From Pseudomonadota bacterium (GTDB lineage: Bacteria; Pseudomonadota; Gammaproteobacteria; Burkholderiales; Thiobacteraceae): DNA of 64,000 nucleotides. A program made the position numbers and the translations under genes. The notes under the pieces are model-generated. The model made no database searches. It was not told the origin of the DNA and saw only the letters and a list, made by a program, of their open reading frames with translations. Below, one piece after another: positions 16,597 to 28,353 of the stretch. The stretch spans positions 124,001 to 188,000 of the forward strand of contig JAKANO010000004.1 in assembly GCA_021812385.1 (NCBI GenBank), in the 5' to 3' direction. The stretch's first letter is position 1. Each line of letters begins with the position of its first letter.

Positions 16597-17934
16597 TTAA
16601 ACCGCGAAGTTGTGTCTTGGCGCCGTGGCCGAGTGCTTGCTCAAGCCGCGTTGGCGATGAAAATGGAAGCCGTTGCCGCCGTTTTTCTTGGCGCGGTACA
16701 TGGCGATATCCGCAAATTTCAGCAGCGTGTCTACGTTCATGCTGTCCTCGGGATAAAAAACCGCGCCGATGCTGGCATTCGTGGGAATTTCATGCGCTTC
16801 CAGCATTAAGGGTTGATGCAAAGTGTTGCCGATTTTTTCCAATACGGTCAAGACATCATCGGGCAAGGCCGTTTCGGCAAGAATGATGGCAAACTCATCA
16901 CCGCCGAGGCGGGCCACGGTATCCTCTTCCCGAACACAGCTTTTGAGCCGGTTAGCCACCGCAATCAACAGCGCATCGCCTGCGGCATGACCGAGCTTGT
17001 CATTGACCGACTTGAAGTGATCCAGATCCAATAGTAGTAAAGAAAATCCGCTGTTGCGCCGCAGCGCCTGCACCGTGGCTTGGCGCAAGCGATCCATGAA
17101 AAGATTGCGGTTGGGCAAGCCGGTTAGCACATCATGGTTCGCCAGATGCTCCAGGCGCTTGAAGATGCGTTCCCGATCAGTCACGTCGCGGCCAGTGAAA
17201 ATGTAGTGCGTCGTTTGCCCATGCTCATCGATGAAAGGCCGCACGCTGCGCTCCTCATGAAACACTTGGCCATTCTTCTGCCGGTTGATGAAAGTGCCGC
17301 GAAAGGGTTTGCCGGAGCGCAGGGTAGCCCACATATTGGCGTAGAGTTCGGGCGAGTGATCCATGCCGAGTAAATCATGGGTGCGTCCGAGCGTTTCATC
17401 GCGGCGGTAGCCGGTGAGTTTTTCGAAGGTGCGATTCACGTACGCAATCTCGCCCTCGGGATTGGTGATTGCCACAACTTCGCTGCTCATTTCCATGGCC
17501 TGAATTAATTTCTGCAATGCATGCTTGGAAGGATTGAGCATGGGCGAGCGTATTTCCAGCGTGACATAAGGCTGGTCTACCAACTCCAGGCGGTTGAATC
17601 TGATTTCAACGGACGCAGCGTTGGTTTTAAACATTTGCCAATGTTCGTTGCGCGACCAGAAACCGATATAAGCCAAGTTATAGCCGCTGGTGGTTTCCTT
17701 CAACGGTAGTGCGGGAATCAGCTCAGCCACCGAATGCCCCGTGAGTGTCATGTCTTGCACCCCCAGCAGGTGCGGCGCATCCGGGCTGCAAAAGAGGATG
17801 CGGCCTTGCATGTCGAGTATGAGAAAAGCGGATTCCAGTTGCGCCCGCGTGCCATTGCTGCGCTCGGAAGCCAGGCACTCGGCCGGCGTGTGTGTCGCGG
17901 TGGCCAAATTTAAGCGTTCTTGATCACTACTCAT
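16597..17934 (-). CDS. PAS-PAS-GGDEF diguanylate cyclase, 445 aa
   Basis: Soluble protein (no membrane helix). Two PAS domains (residues about 30-125 and 140-255, the latter with GEIAYVNRTFEKLTGYRRDE and a PAC ending FTGRDVTDRERIF) precede a GGDEF domain (about 265-430) with the intact catalytic motif RLGGDEFAIIL. No clear RxxD inhibitory site was seen at the usual place. It should synthesise c-di-GMP in response to a cytoplasmic signal. It is the first gene of an apparent pair with fnr. A perfect 9-bp inverted repeat lies 26-50 bp upstream of the start. Confidence 0.95.
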   Translation of the reverse strand: MSSDQERLNLATATHTPAECLASERSNGTRAQLESAFLILDMQGRILFCSPDAPHLLGVQDMTLTGHSVAELIPALPLKETTSGYNLAYIGFWSRNEHWQMFKTNAASVEIRFNRLELVDQPYVTLEIRSPMLNPSKHALQKLIQAMEMSSEVVAITNPEGEIAYVNRTFEKLTGYRRDETLGRTHDLLGMDHSPELYANMWATLRSGKPFRGTFINRQKNGQVFHEERSVRPFIDEHGQTTHYIFTGRDVTDRERIFKRLEHLANHDVLTGLPNRNLFMDRLRQATVQALRRNSGFSLLLLDLDHFKSVNDKLGHAAGDALLIAVANRLKSCVREEDTVARLGGDEFAIILAETALPDDVLTVLEKIGNTLHQPLMLEAHEIPTNASIGAVFYPEDSMNVDTLLKFADIAMYRAKKNGGNGFHFHRQRGLSKHSATAPRHNFAV

Positions 17935-17960
17935 GGGCGCCCCTACCTACTTTAGAAAAT

Positions 17961-17984
17961 TTCACCCGAGATGATTCGGGTGAA
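17961..17984. promoter_or_regulatory. Inverted repeat in the leader of the PAS-GGDEF gene
   Basis: TTCACCCGA (17961-17969) and TCGGGTGAA (17976-17984) form a perfect 9-bp inverted repeat with a 6-bp centre. It lies 26-50 bp upstream of the cyclase ATG. On the transcribed strand it could form a hairpin followed by ATTTTCT. An operator or a weak attenuator are both possible. Confidence 0.5.
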
Positions 17985-18269
17985 GCAGTCTTCGTTCATC
18001 GTAGTAACTATGTGTGAATAGTGGGGTTAAAAAAATACCGATATCTAATTATTTGAATACTCAAATTGAGTACGAAAAAATAACAGGCCTTTTGTTACCA
18101 AATTGTCATAATCAAAACATTCGGGAGTTGATTGAGGATAGATGCAGACGAAAGAAAAAAAGCGTGAGGAGCGAAATAAAATACGCGCAGGGTTTTAGTA
18201 TTTAAATCGGATTAACACTTCTGTGAAATTAGGCATTCCACCAATATGGTTTTTGCGAATCTTCTCGAA
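17985..18269. other. AT-rich gap with a 15-bp palindrome
   Basis: This stretch between the cyclase gene and the response regulator gene is distinctly richer in A and T than its surroundings. It contains TACTCAA-A-TTGAGTA (18058-18072), an odd-centred palindrome with 7-bp arms, a plausible operator for an unknown regulator. A 63-codon forward frame starting with GTG at 18014 is not convincing. No terminator is evident for the response regulator. Confidence 0.4.
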
Positions 18270-18914
18270 TTAAGACGAGGTCAGTCCCTCGCGGATGGCG
18301 TATTTGGTCAATTCGGCTACGGAATGAATATCCAGTTTGCGCATGATGTTGCGGCGGTGCACGTCGACCGTACTCGGGGCGATATGCAATTGGGCGCCGA
18401 TTTCAGGGGAAGATCTACCCTCCGCCAGCAAGCCCAGCACTTCGCGCTCGCGGCGCCCCAAGCGCGTTTTGCCCTGGACCCTGGCTGCCTTGGGATTGCG
18501 CATCGAGTCGAGCAACACCGCGGAAACGATCGGGCACAAGTAGGTCTTTCCTTGCGCCGTGGCGCGAATCGCCTCCAGCAGCTTATCGCTGGCCGCGACT
18601 TTGGTGACATAACCCAGCGCACCCGCTTCCATCATTTCGCTCACGAAACGCCGATCGGTGTAAGCCGATAGCGCGAGTACCTTGGTCTTGGGATTTTTGC
18701 GCAGCAAGCGTCGCGTGGTTTCCGCGCCGCTCATATCGGGCATGGCGGCATCCATTACGATCACATCGATTTCAGCTTTCGCGGCGAGGTCGAGTGCGGT
18801 TTGGCCATCCTTGGCTTCGGCGACTACGCTGATATCGCCTTCTTGTTCCAGCATCACGCGCAGCGCCTCGCGCAAGATGGCATGATCGTCGACCAAAAGC
18901 ACGCGTATTGTCAT
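18270..18914 (-). CDS. NarL/FixJ-family response regulator
   Basis: The 214-aa protein has a receiver domain (MTIRVLLVDDHAILREALRV, phosphorylation Asp in VDVIVMDAAMPDMSG, Lys in YVTKVAASDKL) and a LuxR-type helix-turn-helix (GRREREVLGLLAEGRSSPEIGAQL, STVDVHRRNIMRKLDIHSVA). It is a transcription factor activated by phosphorylation. Its ATG overlaps the stop of the CheB-CheR-kinase gene by 4 bp, so the two very likely form a two-component pair, the kinase being of the HisKA_3/NarX type that partners NarL regulators. Confidence 0.95.
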   Translation of the reverse strand: MTIRVLLVDDHAILREALRVMLEQEGDISVVAEAKDGQTALDLAAKAEIDVIVMDAAMPDMSGAETTRRLLRKNPKTKVLALSAYTDRRFVSEMMEAGALGYVTKVAASDKLLEAIRATAQGKTYLCPIVSAVLLDSMRNPKAARVQGKTRLGRREREVLGLLAEGRSSPEIGAQLHIAPSTVDVHRRNIMRKLDIHSVAELTKYAIREGLTSS

Positions 18915-21900
18915 TTCTTCTTTACCGGTGTTCGTACGTTGACTGCCAGCGGGGCGACGAGCGTCACTAGGGTGCCGTCACCGGGCACGCTTTCGATACG
19001 CATCTCCCCTCCAATATAGCTTAATCTTTCGCGCACGCTCAATAGGCCGAATCCTTCTGCTTTGCTCATCTTGAATGACTTGGCGCGGCTAGGCTGGGTC
19101 AGGCCGATGCCTTCGTCCATCACCTGAATCACAATCTGCTTGCCCTGGCGTTGAATGGTGACTTTGGCGCGGCTGACCTTGGCGTGCTTGGCCACATTGA
19201 TCAGCAATTCCCGCACCGCGCGAAATAAAATCGTGCTGACCGAGGTGTCCAGTTTTTTCTTTAAGCGGTCATCCAGCACTTTGATCTGCAAATCGTACAG
19301 CCGCCGCATTTCATCCGCCAGCCATTCCAGGGCCGGCACCAGGCCCAGCTCAAACAACACCGGCGGGCTCAATTGAAAGGTGAGCGAACGCACCGAATTG
19401 TGGGCTTGATCCAACAGATTATCGATTTCCTGCATGCGTTTTTTTCGCGCCATCACATGTTCAAGCTTTTCCAGGGTGGTGAGCTTGATTTTGGCCGCCG
19501 CCAACACTTGGCCGAGGTCGTCGTGCAGGTCTTGCGCCAAGGCGCGCCGTTCGCGCTCTTCGGCCAATGACAGCTCCACGGTCAGGGCGCGCAATTGCGT
19601 GGTACGCTCCAACACGCGCTGCTCCAAGGTTTCGGCGTTGCGTCGGCTCTCCGTAATGTCGGCAAAGGTGATGGTGACGCCGTTGATGCGCTCGTCCTCG
19701 GTGCGGTAGGGCAAAACGCGGCGCAGGTACCAGCGGCCATTTGGGAGCTTCACTTCTTTTTCGATCGGCACCAGTTTTTTCAACACGGTCTTGGCGTCGC
19801 TGATCAGGCCGTTGCCGATCAAGGCGTCGGAAAAATCGCTGATTGGCCGGCCAATATCGCTAGCGATCAATTTAAAGATGTTTTGCATCCCCGGCGTGAG
19901 CCATTTGATGTGCAGGTTGCGATCCAGGCACAGGGTGGCGATATCGCTGCTGGCCAACAAATTCTTCAGGTCGCTGTTGCTGGTTTCCAGCTCCAATACC
20001 TTGCTTTGGAGCTGCTGATTGACGGTGGAGAGTTCTTCGTTCAAGGATTGCAATTCTTCCTTGGAGCTTTCCAATTCCTCGTTGAGAGAGCGCAGCTCTT
20101 CATTGACGGAGACGACTTCTTCATTGGAAACCTTCAATTCCTCGTTGGAGTCTTCCATGCGGTCGATTGCGCCTTGCAAATCGTCCTTGGTGACGCGCAA
20201 CTCTTCCTCGAGTTGGCGCACGAGTTTGGACTCTGCTTCTTTTTCCGGCGCGAGGTCGGCGGCTTGCGCGACATCTTCGAATACCACCAAAAACTGTCGA
20301 CCCACGCCCGCCGCCGACGGCATGGGCATGACCGTAAACTTGACCGGCACAAATGCCGCACCGCGCTTTGCTCGGGCATCGGCGATGACGACCGACGCAT
20401 TGCTTTGCGCCGCTTCGCGCAATGCCGCGCGCAGACGCGAGCGCAAGCCTTCGCGCACCCGGTTGAGCAAATCCTGTGTCGGCGCGCCGCGCGGCTGCAC
20501 CAAGTAACGTTCGGTTGGGCCGTAATAATATAAAACCTCATCGTGGCTATTCACCAACACCGAAGCCGGCACGAATTGGTCGACCAATATTTGCTGCGCC
20601 AAGTGGGCGGCCTGCGACAAACGCGAGCCCACGGCTTTGGCCGGCGTTGCAGGGGGTAAAGGCGCTGGATTTAACCTTGTTTCAGAAACGGGCAGATCGA
20701 GCCGCCTAGGTTTCGCATCGTCAGCGAGGTGGAAGATGCGCCATTTTTTGGACAGCGCTTTAAAATACTCTTCCAGCCCACCCAAGGTCTCGGCACTGCC
20801 GAGAAATAGATAGCCGCCGGGCCGCAGCGCAAAGTGGAACAAGGCGAGCACTTTTTTCTGAATGTCTGGTTCCAGATAAATGAGCACATTGCGGCAAGTG
20901 ATGAGATCGAGCTGGGAGAACGGCGGATCGGTAATCAGATTGTGCGCGCTGAAGATCAGCGCGCTGCGCAACTCCGCGCCCACCCGGTACAGATGCTCAT
21001 TCGCGCTGTCTACGAAATAATGGCGTAGTTGGGCCGCGGGTATGTGCGTGGCGATGCCGCTCGGGTAGTTGCCATTGCGCGCGATGCGCAGGGCCGCTTC
21101 ATTGATATCGGTGGCGAAAACCATCACCGGGCAGTGTTTCTTCTGTGCCTTCAGCTCATCCAGGATCAACATGGCGACGGAATACGCTTCTTCTCCGGTC
21201 GAGCAGGCGGGCACCCATACGCGGATCGATTCCTCGTTGTTTTTTGCGCGCACCAGCGGCTGGATCACCTCGGTGGCCAGCATTTTCCAGGCTTCTGCGT
21301 CACGGAAAAAGTCCGTGACGCAGATCAGCAAATCTTTAAACAGCGCGTCCAGCTCCTGCGGCTGTTTTTGCGACATGACCAAATAATCGGCCAGACGTTC
21401 TACGTGCAATAGGCTCATGCGGCGATGGATGCGCCGCAATAAAGTGCTGTGTTTATAACCGCTAAAACTAAAGCGGTTGCGCTTGCGTATCAGGTCGAGT
21501 ATCGACAGCAAGGCACTGGCATCGTCTTCGGCGCCTGCCGCATGCGCCAACGCGCCGGCGGGATACGGATGTCGGGCGTAATTCAAGACGATGGCGGGCA
21601 TCTGCTCGACCGGCAGCGCATAGTTCACCACGCCGGTGGCGAGCGCACTCAGCGGCATGCCGTTGAAGGCGGCGGTCTCCGGGGCTTGTACCAGGACGAT
21701 GCCGCCGTTGGACTCGATGCTTTTTAAACCCAAGGAACCATCGGAGCCGGTGCCGGAAACAATGATGCCGACCGCGCGCTCTTTTTGGTCTTTGCCCAAG
21801 GCGTCGAAAAAATAATCGATGGGCAGGCGCTGGCCGCGCCGTTCCAGCGGGGGCGAGAGATGCAGCTTGGATCCATGGATCGATAAATATTTATTGGGCG

Positions 21901-22225
21901 GAATGGTGTAAACGTGATTGGGTGCAACCGGCTCGCCGGGCTGGGCCTCGCTGACCGGCATATTGGTCCACTTGCCGAGCACATCCGCCGCCATGCTTTC
22001 ATGCGTCGGGTCCAAATGCTGGATGACCACGAAAACCAGGCCGCTGTCGCTGGGCATGGCCTTGAAAAAATCCCGTAGCGCTTCAAACCCGCCGGCGGAG
22101 GCGCCGATGCCGACCACGCAGGGCGTTGCCTGAATTTTTTTAGCCGTCATGCGGCGCTTGGCTGGGGCGGCCGCTTTGGGCTCGACTATTTTGTTCTTGC
22201 TGCGCGTTTGTTTTGGCTGGGTCAT
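18911..22225 (-). CDS. CheB-CheR-PAS-histidine kinase fusion, 1104 aa
   Basis: Domains in order: a basic N-terminus; CheB-type methylesterase (about 35-215) with the triad regions VGIGASAGGFEAL (Ser), VVIQHLDPTHES (His) and SGTGSDGSLGL (Asp); CheR-type methyltransferase (about 230-500) with VWVPACSTGEEAYSVAML and LDLITCRNVLIYL; a PAS-like part with a long coiled coil of SNEELKVSNEE-like repeats (about 670-755); a second PAS (about 765-880); and a HisKA_3 kinase (ERRALAQDLHDDLGQVLAAA) with a HATPase (LLINVAKHAKVSRAKVT, MDEGIGL). No receiver precedes CheB. The protein is soluble. The architecture is known in soil bacteria, but substrates of the methylation half are generally unknown. It is followed by a NarL-type regulator. 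Confidence 0.95.
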   Translation of the reverse strand: MTQPKQTRSKNKIVEPKAAAPAKRRMTAKKIQATPCVVGIGASAGGFEALRDFFKAMPSDSGLVFVVIQHLDPTHESMAADVLGKWTNMPVSEAQPGEPVAPNHVYTIPPNKYLSIHGSKLHLSPPLERRGQRLPIDYFFDALGKDQKERAVGIIVSGTGSDGSLGLKSIESNGGIVLVQAPETAAFNGMPLSALATGVVNYALPVEQMPAIVLNYARHPYPAGALAHAAGAEDDASALLSILDLIRKRNRFSFSGYKHSTLLRRIHRRMSLLHVERLADYLVMSQKQPQELDALFKDLLICVTDFFRDAEAWKMLATEVIQPLVRAKNNEESIRVWVPACSTGEEAYSVAMLILDELKAQKKHCPVMVFATDINEAALRIARNGNYPSGIATHIPAAQLRHYFVDSANEHLYRVGAELRSALIFSAHNLITDPPFSQLDLITCRNVLIYLEPDIQKKVLALFHFALRPGGYLFLGSAETLGGLEEYFKALSKKWRIFHLADDAKPRRLDLPVSETRLNPAPLPPATPAKAVGSRLSQAAHLAQQILVDQFVPASVLVNSHDEVLYYYGPTERYLVQPRGAPTQDLLNRVREGLRSRLRAALREAAQSNASVVIADARAKRGAAFVPVKFTVMPMPSAAGVGRQFLVVFEDVAQAADLAPEKEAESKLVRQLEEELRVTKDDLQGAIDRMEDSNEELKVSNEEVVSVNEELRSLNEELESSKEELQSLNEELSTVNQQLQSKVLELETSNSDLKNLLASSDIATLCLDRNLHIKWLTPGMQNIFKLIASDIGRPISDFSDALIGNGLISDAKTVLKKLVPIEKEVKLPNGRWYLRRVLPYRTEDERINGVTITFADITESRRNAETLEQRVLERTTQLRALTVELSLAEERERRALAQDLHDDLGQVLAAAKIKLTTLEKLEHVMARKKRMQEIDNLLDQAHNSVRSLTFQLSPPVLFELGLVPALEWLADEMRRLYDLQIKVLDDRLKKKLDTSVSTILFRAVRELLINVAKHAKVSRAKVTIQRQGKQIVIQVMDEGIGLTQPSRAKSFKMSKAEGFGLLSVRERLSYIGGEMRIESVPGDGTLVTLVAPLAVNVRTPVKKK

Positions 22226-22416
22226 TGGATGGAGTGGATAAGCCGTGTATGGCGTTAAATAGCATGCCCGGCCGATTGATTCAAGCCATAGCCTTATCTT
22301 GCGCTTTCAACCGGCGATGCACAAATACTTTTCCGGATGGCCGGGCTCTCAAGAAAATCACAAGCCGAGCTACATCTTCTATGATTAAAAAGTAAACATC
22401 GCTGACTAATTCTTTC

Positions 22417-25107
22417 ATGCACATCCAAAGCCTAAGCGTCGAACAAGCGCTAGCCAGCCTTAAAACCGCTGTCGCCGGTCTTAGCGCCCCAGAAGTCGCG
22501 CGCCGGCTGGCGGAGTTCGGCCCGAACCATGTCGAGGAAGTCGGTCGCGAGAACTTGCTGCTGCGCTTCGCGCGCGAGTTCATCCACTTCTTCGCCATCA
22601 TCCTGTGGGTGGGCGCGGCGCTGGCGTTCATCGCCGAGCAATTCGATCCCGGTCAGGGCATGGCGCGGCTGGGTGTGGCCATCGTTGGCGTCATCTTCAT
22701 CAACGGCATCTTTTCCTTCTGGCAGGAATACAAGGCCGAGCGCGCGCTTGCGGCGCTGCGCCAGTTGCTGCCGCAGCAGGTTAAAGCCGTGCGCGCCGGC
22801 GAGGTGGTGCAAATTCCCGCCACCGCGCTGGTGCCGGGCGATATCGTGCTGTTGGATGAAGGCGCTTTTGTCCCCGCCGACTGCCGCGTGATCGAGGCCT
22901 TCGGGCTGCGCGTGAATACCGCGACGGTTACCGGGGAGTCACTGCCCAAGGCGCGCAATGCCGAGGCTAGCGTGGAGGAAAGTCCGCTGTTCGCCAAAAA
23001 CATCGCACTGGCCGGTACTTCGGTGGTGTCGGGCCAGGCGCGCGCCGTGGTGTACGCCACGGGGATGCATACCGAGTTCGGCAAGATCGCGCATCTGACG
23101 CAAACCACAGGCAAGGGCGCATCACCCTTGCAACGCGAGATCGCACGCCTGTCGCGCATCGTCGCCTTGCTTGCCACGGCGATGGGCGTGGTGTTTTTTG
23201 CGATCGGCCAGCTGCTCGGTTTGCCGTTCTGGGAAAGCCTGCTATTCGCCATCGGCATCATCGTCGCCAACGTGCCGGAGGGTCTGCTGCCGACGGTGAC
23301 GCTGGCGCTGGCCCTGGCGACGCAGCGCATGGCCAAGCGCAATGCCCTGGTGCGCCATCTGCCGGCGGTGGAGGCGCTCGGTTCCACCACGGTGATTCTC
23401 TCCGACAAGACTGGCACGCTGACGCAGAACCGCATGTCGGTACGTCGCCTGTGGCTGGGCGGCGGCGTTTATTCTCCCGGCGATGTTGCGGCGCAGCCGC
23501 GACTGGCAGTGGATAACCGCGCGCTGTTCGTGAATGCCGCGCTGTGCCATAACGTAAAAGAAGTGCAGAACAACGGTAAGCCGGAGTGGCTGGGCGATCC
23601 GATGGAAGTGGCGCTGGCCGGCATGGGGCGGCAAGCGGCAGGCGCGCTCGACGCCTACACGCGCATCGGCGAGATTCCCTTCGACACCGACCGCAAGCGC
23701 ATGTCGGTGCTCTACGAGACGCCGCAAGGGCGCATGCTCTACTGCAAGGGCGCGCTGGAGACGGTACTCGCGGCCTGCGATGCGGTGCAGCTCGACGCCG
23801 GCATCGTGGCGCTGGATGCCGCCGCCAAGACGCGCCTGCTTGCCGCGCAAGATACGCTGGCCGAGGCCGGCCTGCGCGTGCTGGCTTTCGCGCATGGTCC
23901 GATTGCCGGCAACTTGCCCGAAGCAGAGCAGGGCATGACACTCTCGGGCATCGTCGGGCTGGAAGACCCGCCGCGGCCCGAGGTGCCGGATGCCGTTGCG
24001 CGCTGCGCCACGGCCGGCATTCGCGTCATCATGGTCACCGGCGATCATCCGCACACGGCCCTGGCCATCGCGCGCGAAATCGGCCTGGTGAAGACGGAAC
24101 GACCGGCGATTGTCGTTGGCGATGAAATGCGCCGCATGTCCGCCGCGCAATTGCAGTTGGCGCTGGATGCGCCGGAGATCATCTTCGCGCGCGTCGCCGC
24201 CGAGCAGAAAATGCTCATCGTCGAAGCGCTGCAAAAGAAAGGCGAGATCGTCGCCGTGACCGGCGACGGCGTGAACGACGCGCCGGCATTGAAGACCGCA
24301 GACATCGGCATCGCCATGGGTGTGAGCGGCACCGACGTGGCCAAGGAAGCGGCCGACCTGATTTTGCTCGACGACAACTTCGCCAGCATCGTCGCCGCCA
24401 TCGAGGAAGGGCGCGCGGTGTTCGACAACATCCGCAAATTCCTCACCTATATTTTGAGCTCGAACATTCCCGAGCTGGTGCCTTATCTCGCCTTCGTGCT
24501 GTTTAAAATTCCGTTGCCGCTTACCATCATCCAGATTTTGGCGGTCGATCTCGGCACCGACATGTTCCCGGCGCTGGCGCTGGGCGCCGAAAAGCCCGAC
24601 CCGGCCGTGATGCAGCGCCCGCCCCGCGCGCGCCGCGAACGGCTGCTGTCGTGGAGTTTGCTTGCACGCGCTTATTTGTTCCTCGGCGTGTTGCAAGCGG
24701 CGGGGTCGCTGCTGGTGTTTTTCTTCGTCCTCCAAACCGCCGGCTGGCAATACGGCGCAACCCTGGCGCGCTTGGATCCGCTGTATCTGCAAGCGACCAG
24801 CGCTTGCCTCGCGACCATCGTGATCATGCAAGTGGCGAATGTCTTTCTCTGCCGCCACCCGCGCAAGTCCTCGCTCAGCTTCGGCCTATTCAGCAATCCG
24901 CTGATCTTGCTCGGCATTGCGGCGGAGATCGGCTTGCTGCTGTTCATCGTCTACACTCCAGCTGGCAATTGGCTGTTTGGTACTGCCCCCATCGGGTCGC
25001 AGGTCTGGCTGCTTGCGGCTGGCTTTGCGGCGCTGATGTGGGTGTTGGAGGAAGTGCGCAAGGCGTGGCTACGGCGATTCAATTTGTCGGTTTCGATGCA
25101 ATCTTGA
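22417..25107 (+). CDS. P-type cation ATPase, P2-type (Na/K- or Ca-like), 896 aa
   Basis: Ion pump of the inner membrane driven by ATP. All core motifs are present: TGES (VTGESLPK), the membrane motif NVPEGLLPTVT, the phosphorylation site SDKTGTLTQNRM, KGALE, VTGDHPHT and VTGDGVNDAPALK. The PEGLLPTVT form is closer to eukaryotic-like P-IIC (Na/K, H/K) pumps than to Ca pumps, but ion choice cannot be fixed from sequence alone. The first ATG after a poorly defined leader was used; no clear ribosome site is visible. The universal stress gene follows 12 bp later and probably shares the transcript. Confidence 0.93.
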   Translation: MHIQSLSVEQALASLKTAVAGLSAPEVARRLAEFGPNHVEEVGRENLLLRFAREFIHFFAIILWVGAALAFIAEQFDPGQGMARLGVAIVGVIFINGIFSFWQEYKAERALAALRQLLPQQVKAVRAGEVVQIPATALVPGDIVLLDEGAFVPADCRVIEAFGLRVNTATVTGESLPKARNAEASVEESPLFAKNIALAGTSVVSGQARAVVYATGMHTEFGKIAHLTQTTGKGASPLQREIARLSRIVALLATAMGVVFFAIGQLLGLPFWESLLFAIGIIVANVPEGLLPTVTLALALATQRMAKRNALVRHLPAVEALGSTTVILSDKTGTLTQNRMSVRRLWLGGGVYSPGDVAAQPRLAVDNRALFVNAALCHNVKEVQNNGKPEWLGDPMEVALAGMGRQAAGALDAYTRIGEIPFDTDRKRMSVLYETPQGRMLYCKGALETVLAACDAVQLDAGIVALDAAAKTRLLAAQDTLAEAGLRVLAFAHGPIAGNLPEAEQGMTLSGIVGLEDPPRPEVPDAVARCATAGIRVIMVTGDHPHTALAIAREIGLVKTERPAIVVGDEMRRMSAAQLQLALDAPEIIFARVAAEQKMLIVEALQKKGEIVAVTGDGVNDAPALKTADIGIAMGVSGTDVAKEAADLILLDDNFASIVAAIEEGRAVFDNIRKFLTYILSSNIPELVPYLAFVLFKIPLPLTIIQILAVDLGTDMFPALALGAEKPDPAVMQRPPRARRERLLSWSLLARAYLFLGVLQAAGSLLVFFFVLQTAGWQYGATLARLDPLYLQATSACLATIVIMQVANVFLCRHPRKSSLSFGLFSNPLILLGIAAEIGLLLFIVYTPAGNWLFGTAPIGSQVWLLAAGFAALMWVLEEVRKAWLRRFNLSVSMQS

Positions 25108-25119
25108 TAAGGAGGCTCT

Positions 25120-25578
25120 ATGTTTAAGCGGATATTAGTGGCGGTCGATGGCAGCGACACGGCGCAGCAGGCTTTGCAGGAAGCCATTAAATTGGCCCAG
25201 GAACTTCAGGCTAGACTGCGTATCGTACATGCAGTGGATGTCGTCAACCTCGATCTGGGAACGGAGTTTCCAAATCCCATCGAGATTGCGGAGGCTTTGA
25301 CCAAAGGCGGACAAGAAATTTTGCGCAAGGCGCAGGCGGTGGCAAAAAAAGCCGGTATCGCGGCCGAAACCCATTTGATCGAAATCAATATGCTGGGCCA
25401 TCGCATCGCGGAAATGATCGCGGCCGATGCTGAGGCTTGGCCTGCGGATTTGATCGTGATCTGCACCCACGGCCGACATGGGCTGAGCCGCTTGTTACTA
25501 GGCAGCGTCGCGGAGGGCGTGGTGCGTGTCGCGACCAAGCCGGTGTTGTTGATACGCGGTAAATGGTTGGTGCTCTAG
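25120..25578 (+). CDS. Universal stress protein (UspA family)
   Basis: AAGGAGG lies just before the ATG. The 152-aa protein starts MFKRILVAVDGSDTAQQAL, the UspA beta-strand with the nucleotide-binding Asp, and ends with VICTHGRHGLSRLLLGSVAEGVVRVATKPVLLI, the ATP-binding loop of the family, in which the first Gly of the usual G-x2-G-x9-G-S/T motif is Cys. Such proteins protect cells during starvation, oxidative or anaerobic stress. Here it stands between two P-type ATPases. Confidence 0.93.
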   Translation: MFKRILVAVDGSDTAQQALQEAIKLAQELQARLRIVHAVDVVNLDLGTEFPNPIEIAEALTKGGQEILRKAQAVAKKAGIAAETHLIEINMLGHRIAEMIAADAEAWPADLIVICTHGRHGLSRLLLGSVAEGVVRVATKPVLLIRGKWLVL

Positions 25579-25591
25579 TAGCCAAACCGCT

Positions 25592-25690
25592 CCTCCCCCT
25601 TCAAGGGGGAGGTTGGGAGGGGGATGGGTTCCAAACGCTGTTTCCCATTCAACCCATCCCCACCCCAGCCCTCCCCTTGAAGGGGAGGGA
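25592..25690. repeat. Palindromic GC-rich intergenic repeat element
   Basis: Two inner palindromes, CTCCCCCTTCAAGGGGGAG (near 25593-25611) and a partner CTCCCCTTGAAGGGGAG (near 25671-25687), flank outer arms GGTTGGGAGGGGGATGGGTT (25611-25630) and AACCCATCCCCACCCCAGCC (25651-25670). The whole could fold as a long cruciform. Similar CCCCTTCAAGGGG-type elements occur in intergenic regions of many proteobacteria. It separates the stress protein gene from the next ATPase. Confidence 0.8.
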
Positions 25691-25791
25691 GCTGCGTATA
25701 AACGTGCTTGCACCAGTGGATACAGCTTAAAAAAACTTTGCAGCAAATGCCGGTGGTTAAACCTTAAGTTGAAAAATTAAGAAAGCTCGTA

Positions 25792-28281
<2,490 letters not shown>

Positions 28282-28353
28282 GCCATGGATAGTGCGCAAT
28301 AGCTTCTATAGTGAAGTTGGAAATCCCAATCTAGCGCTTGAAAGGAGCAAAAA

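Noticed and set aside
18014-18205. 63-codon forward frame with GTG start in the AT-rich gap
   Set aside because: No ribosome site, no recognisable features; most likely chance in AT-rich DNA.
23242-24858. Reverse-strand frame of 538 codons inside the first P-type ATPase
   Set aside because: Shadow of a GC-rich gene: His/Arg/Gln-rich, no domain, while the forward frame has all ATPase motifs.
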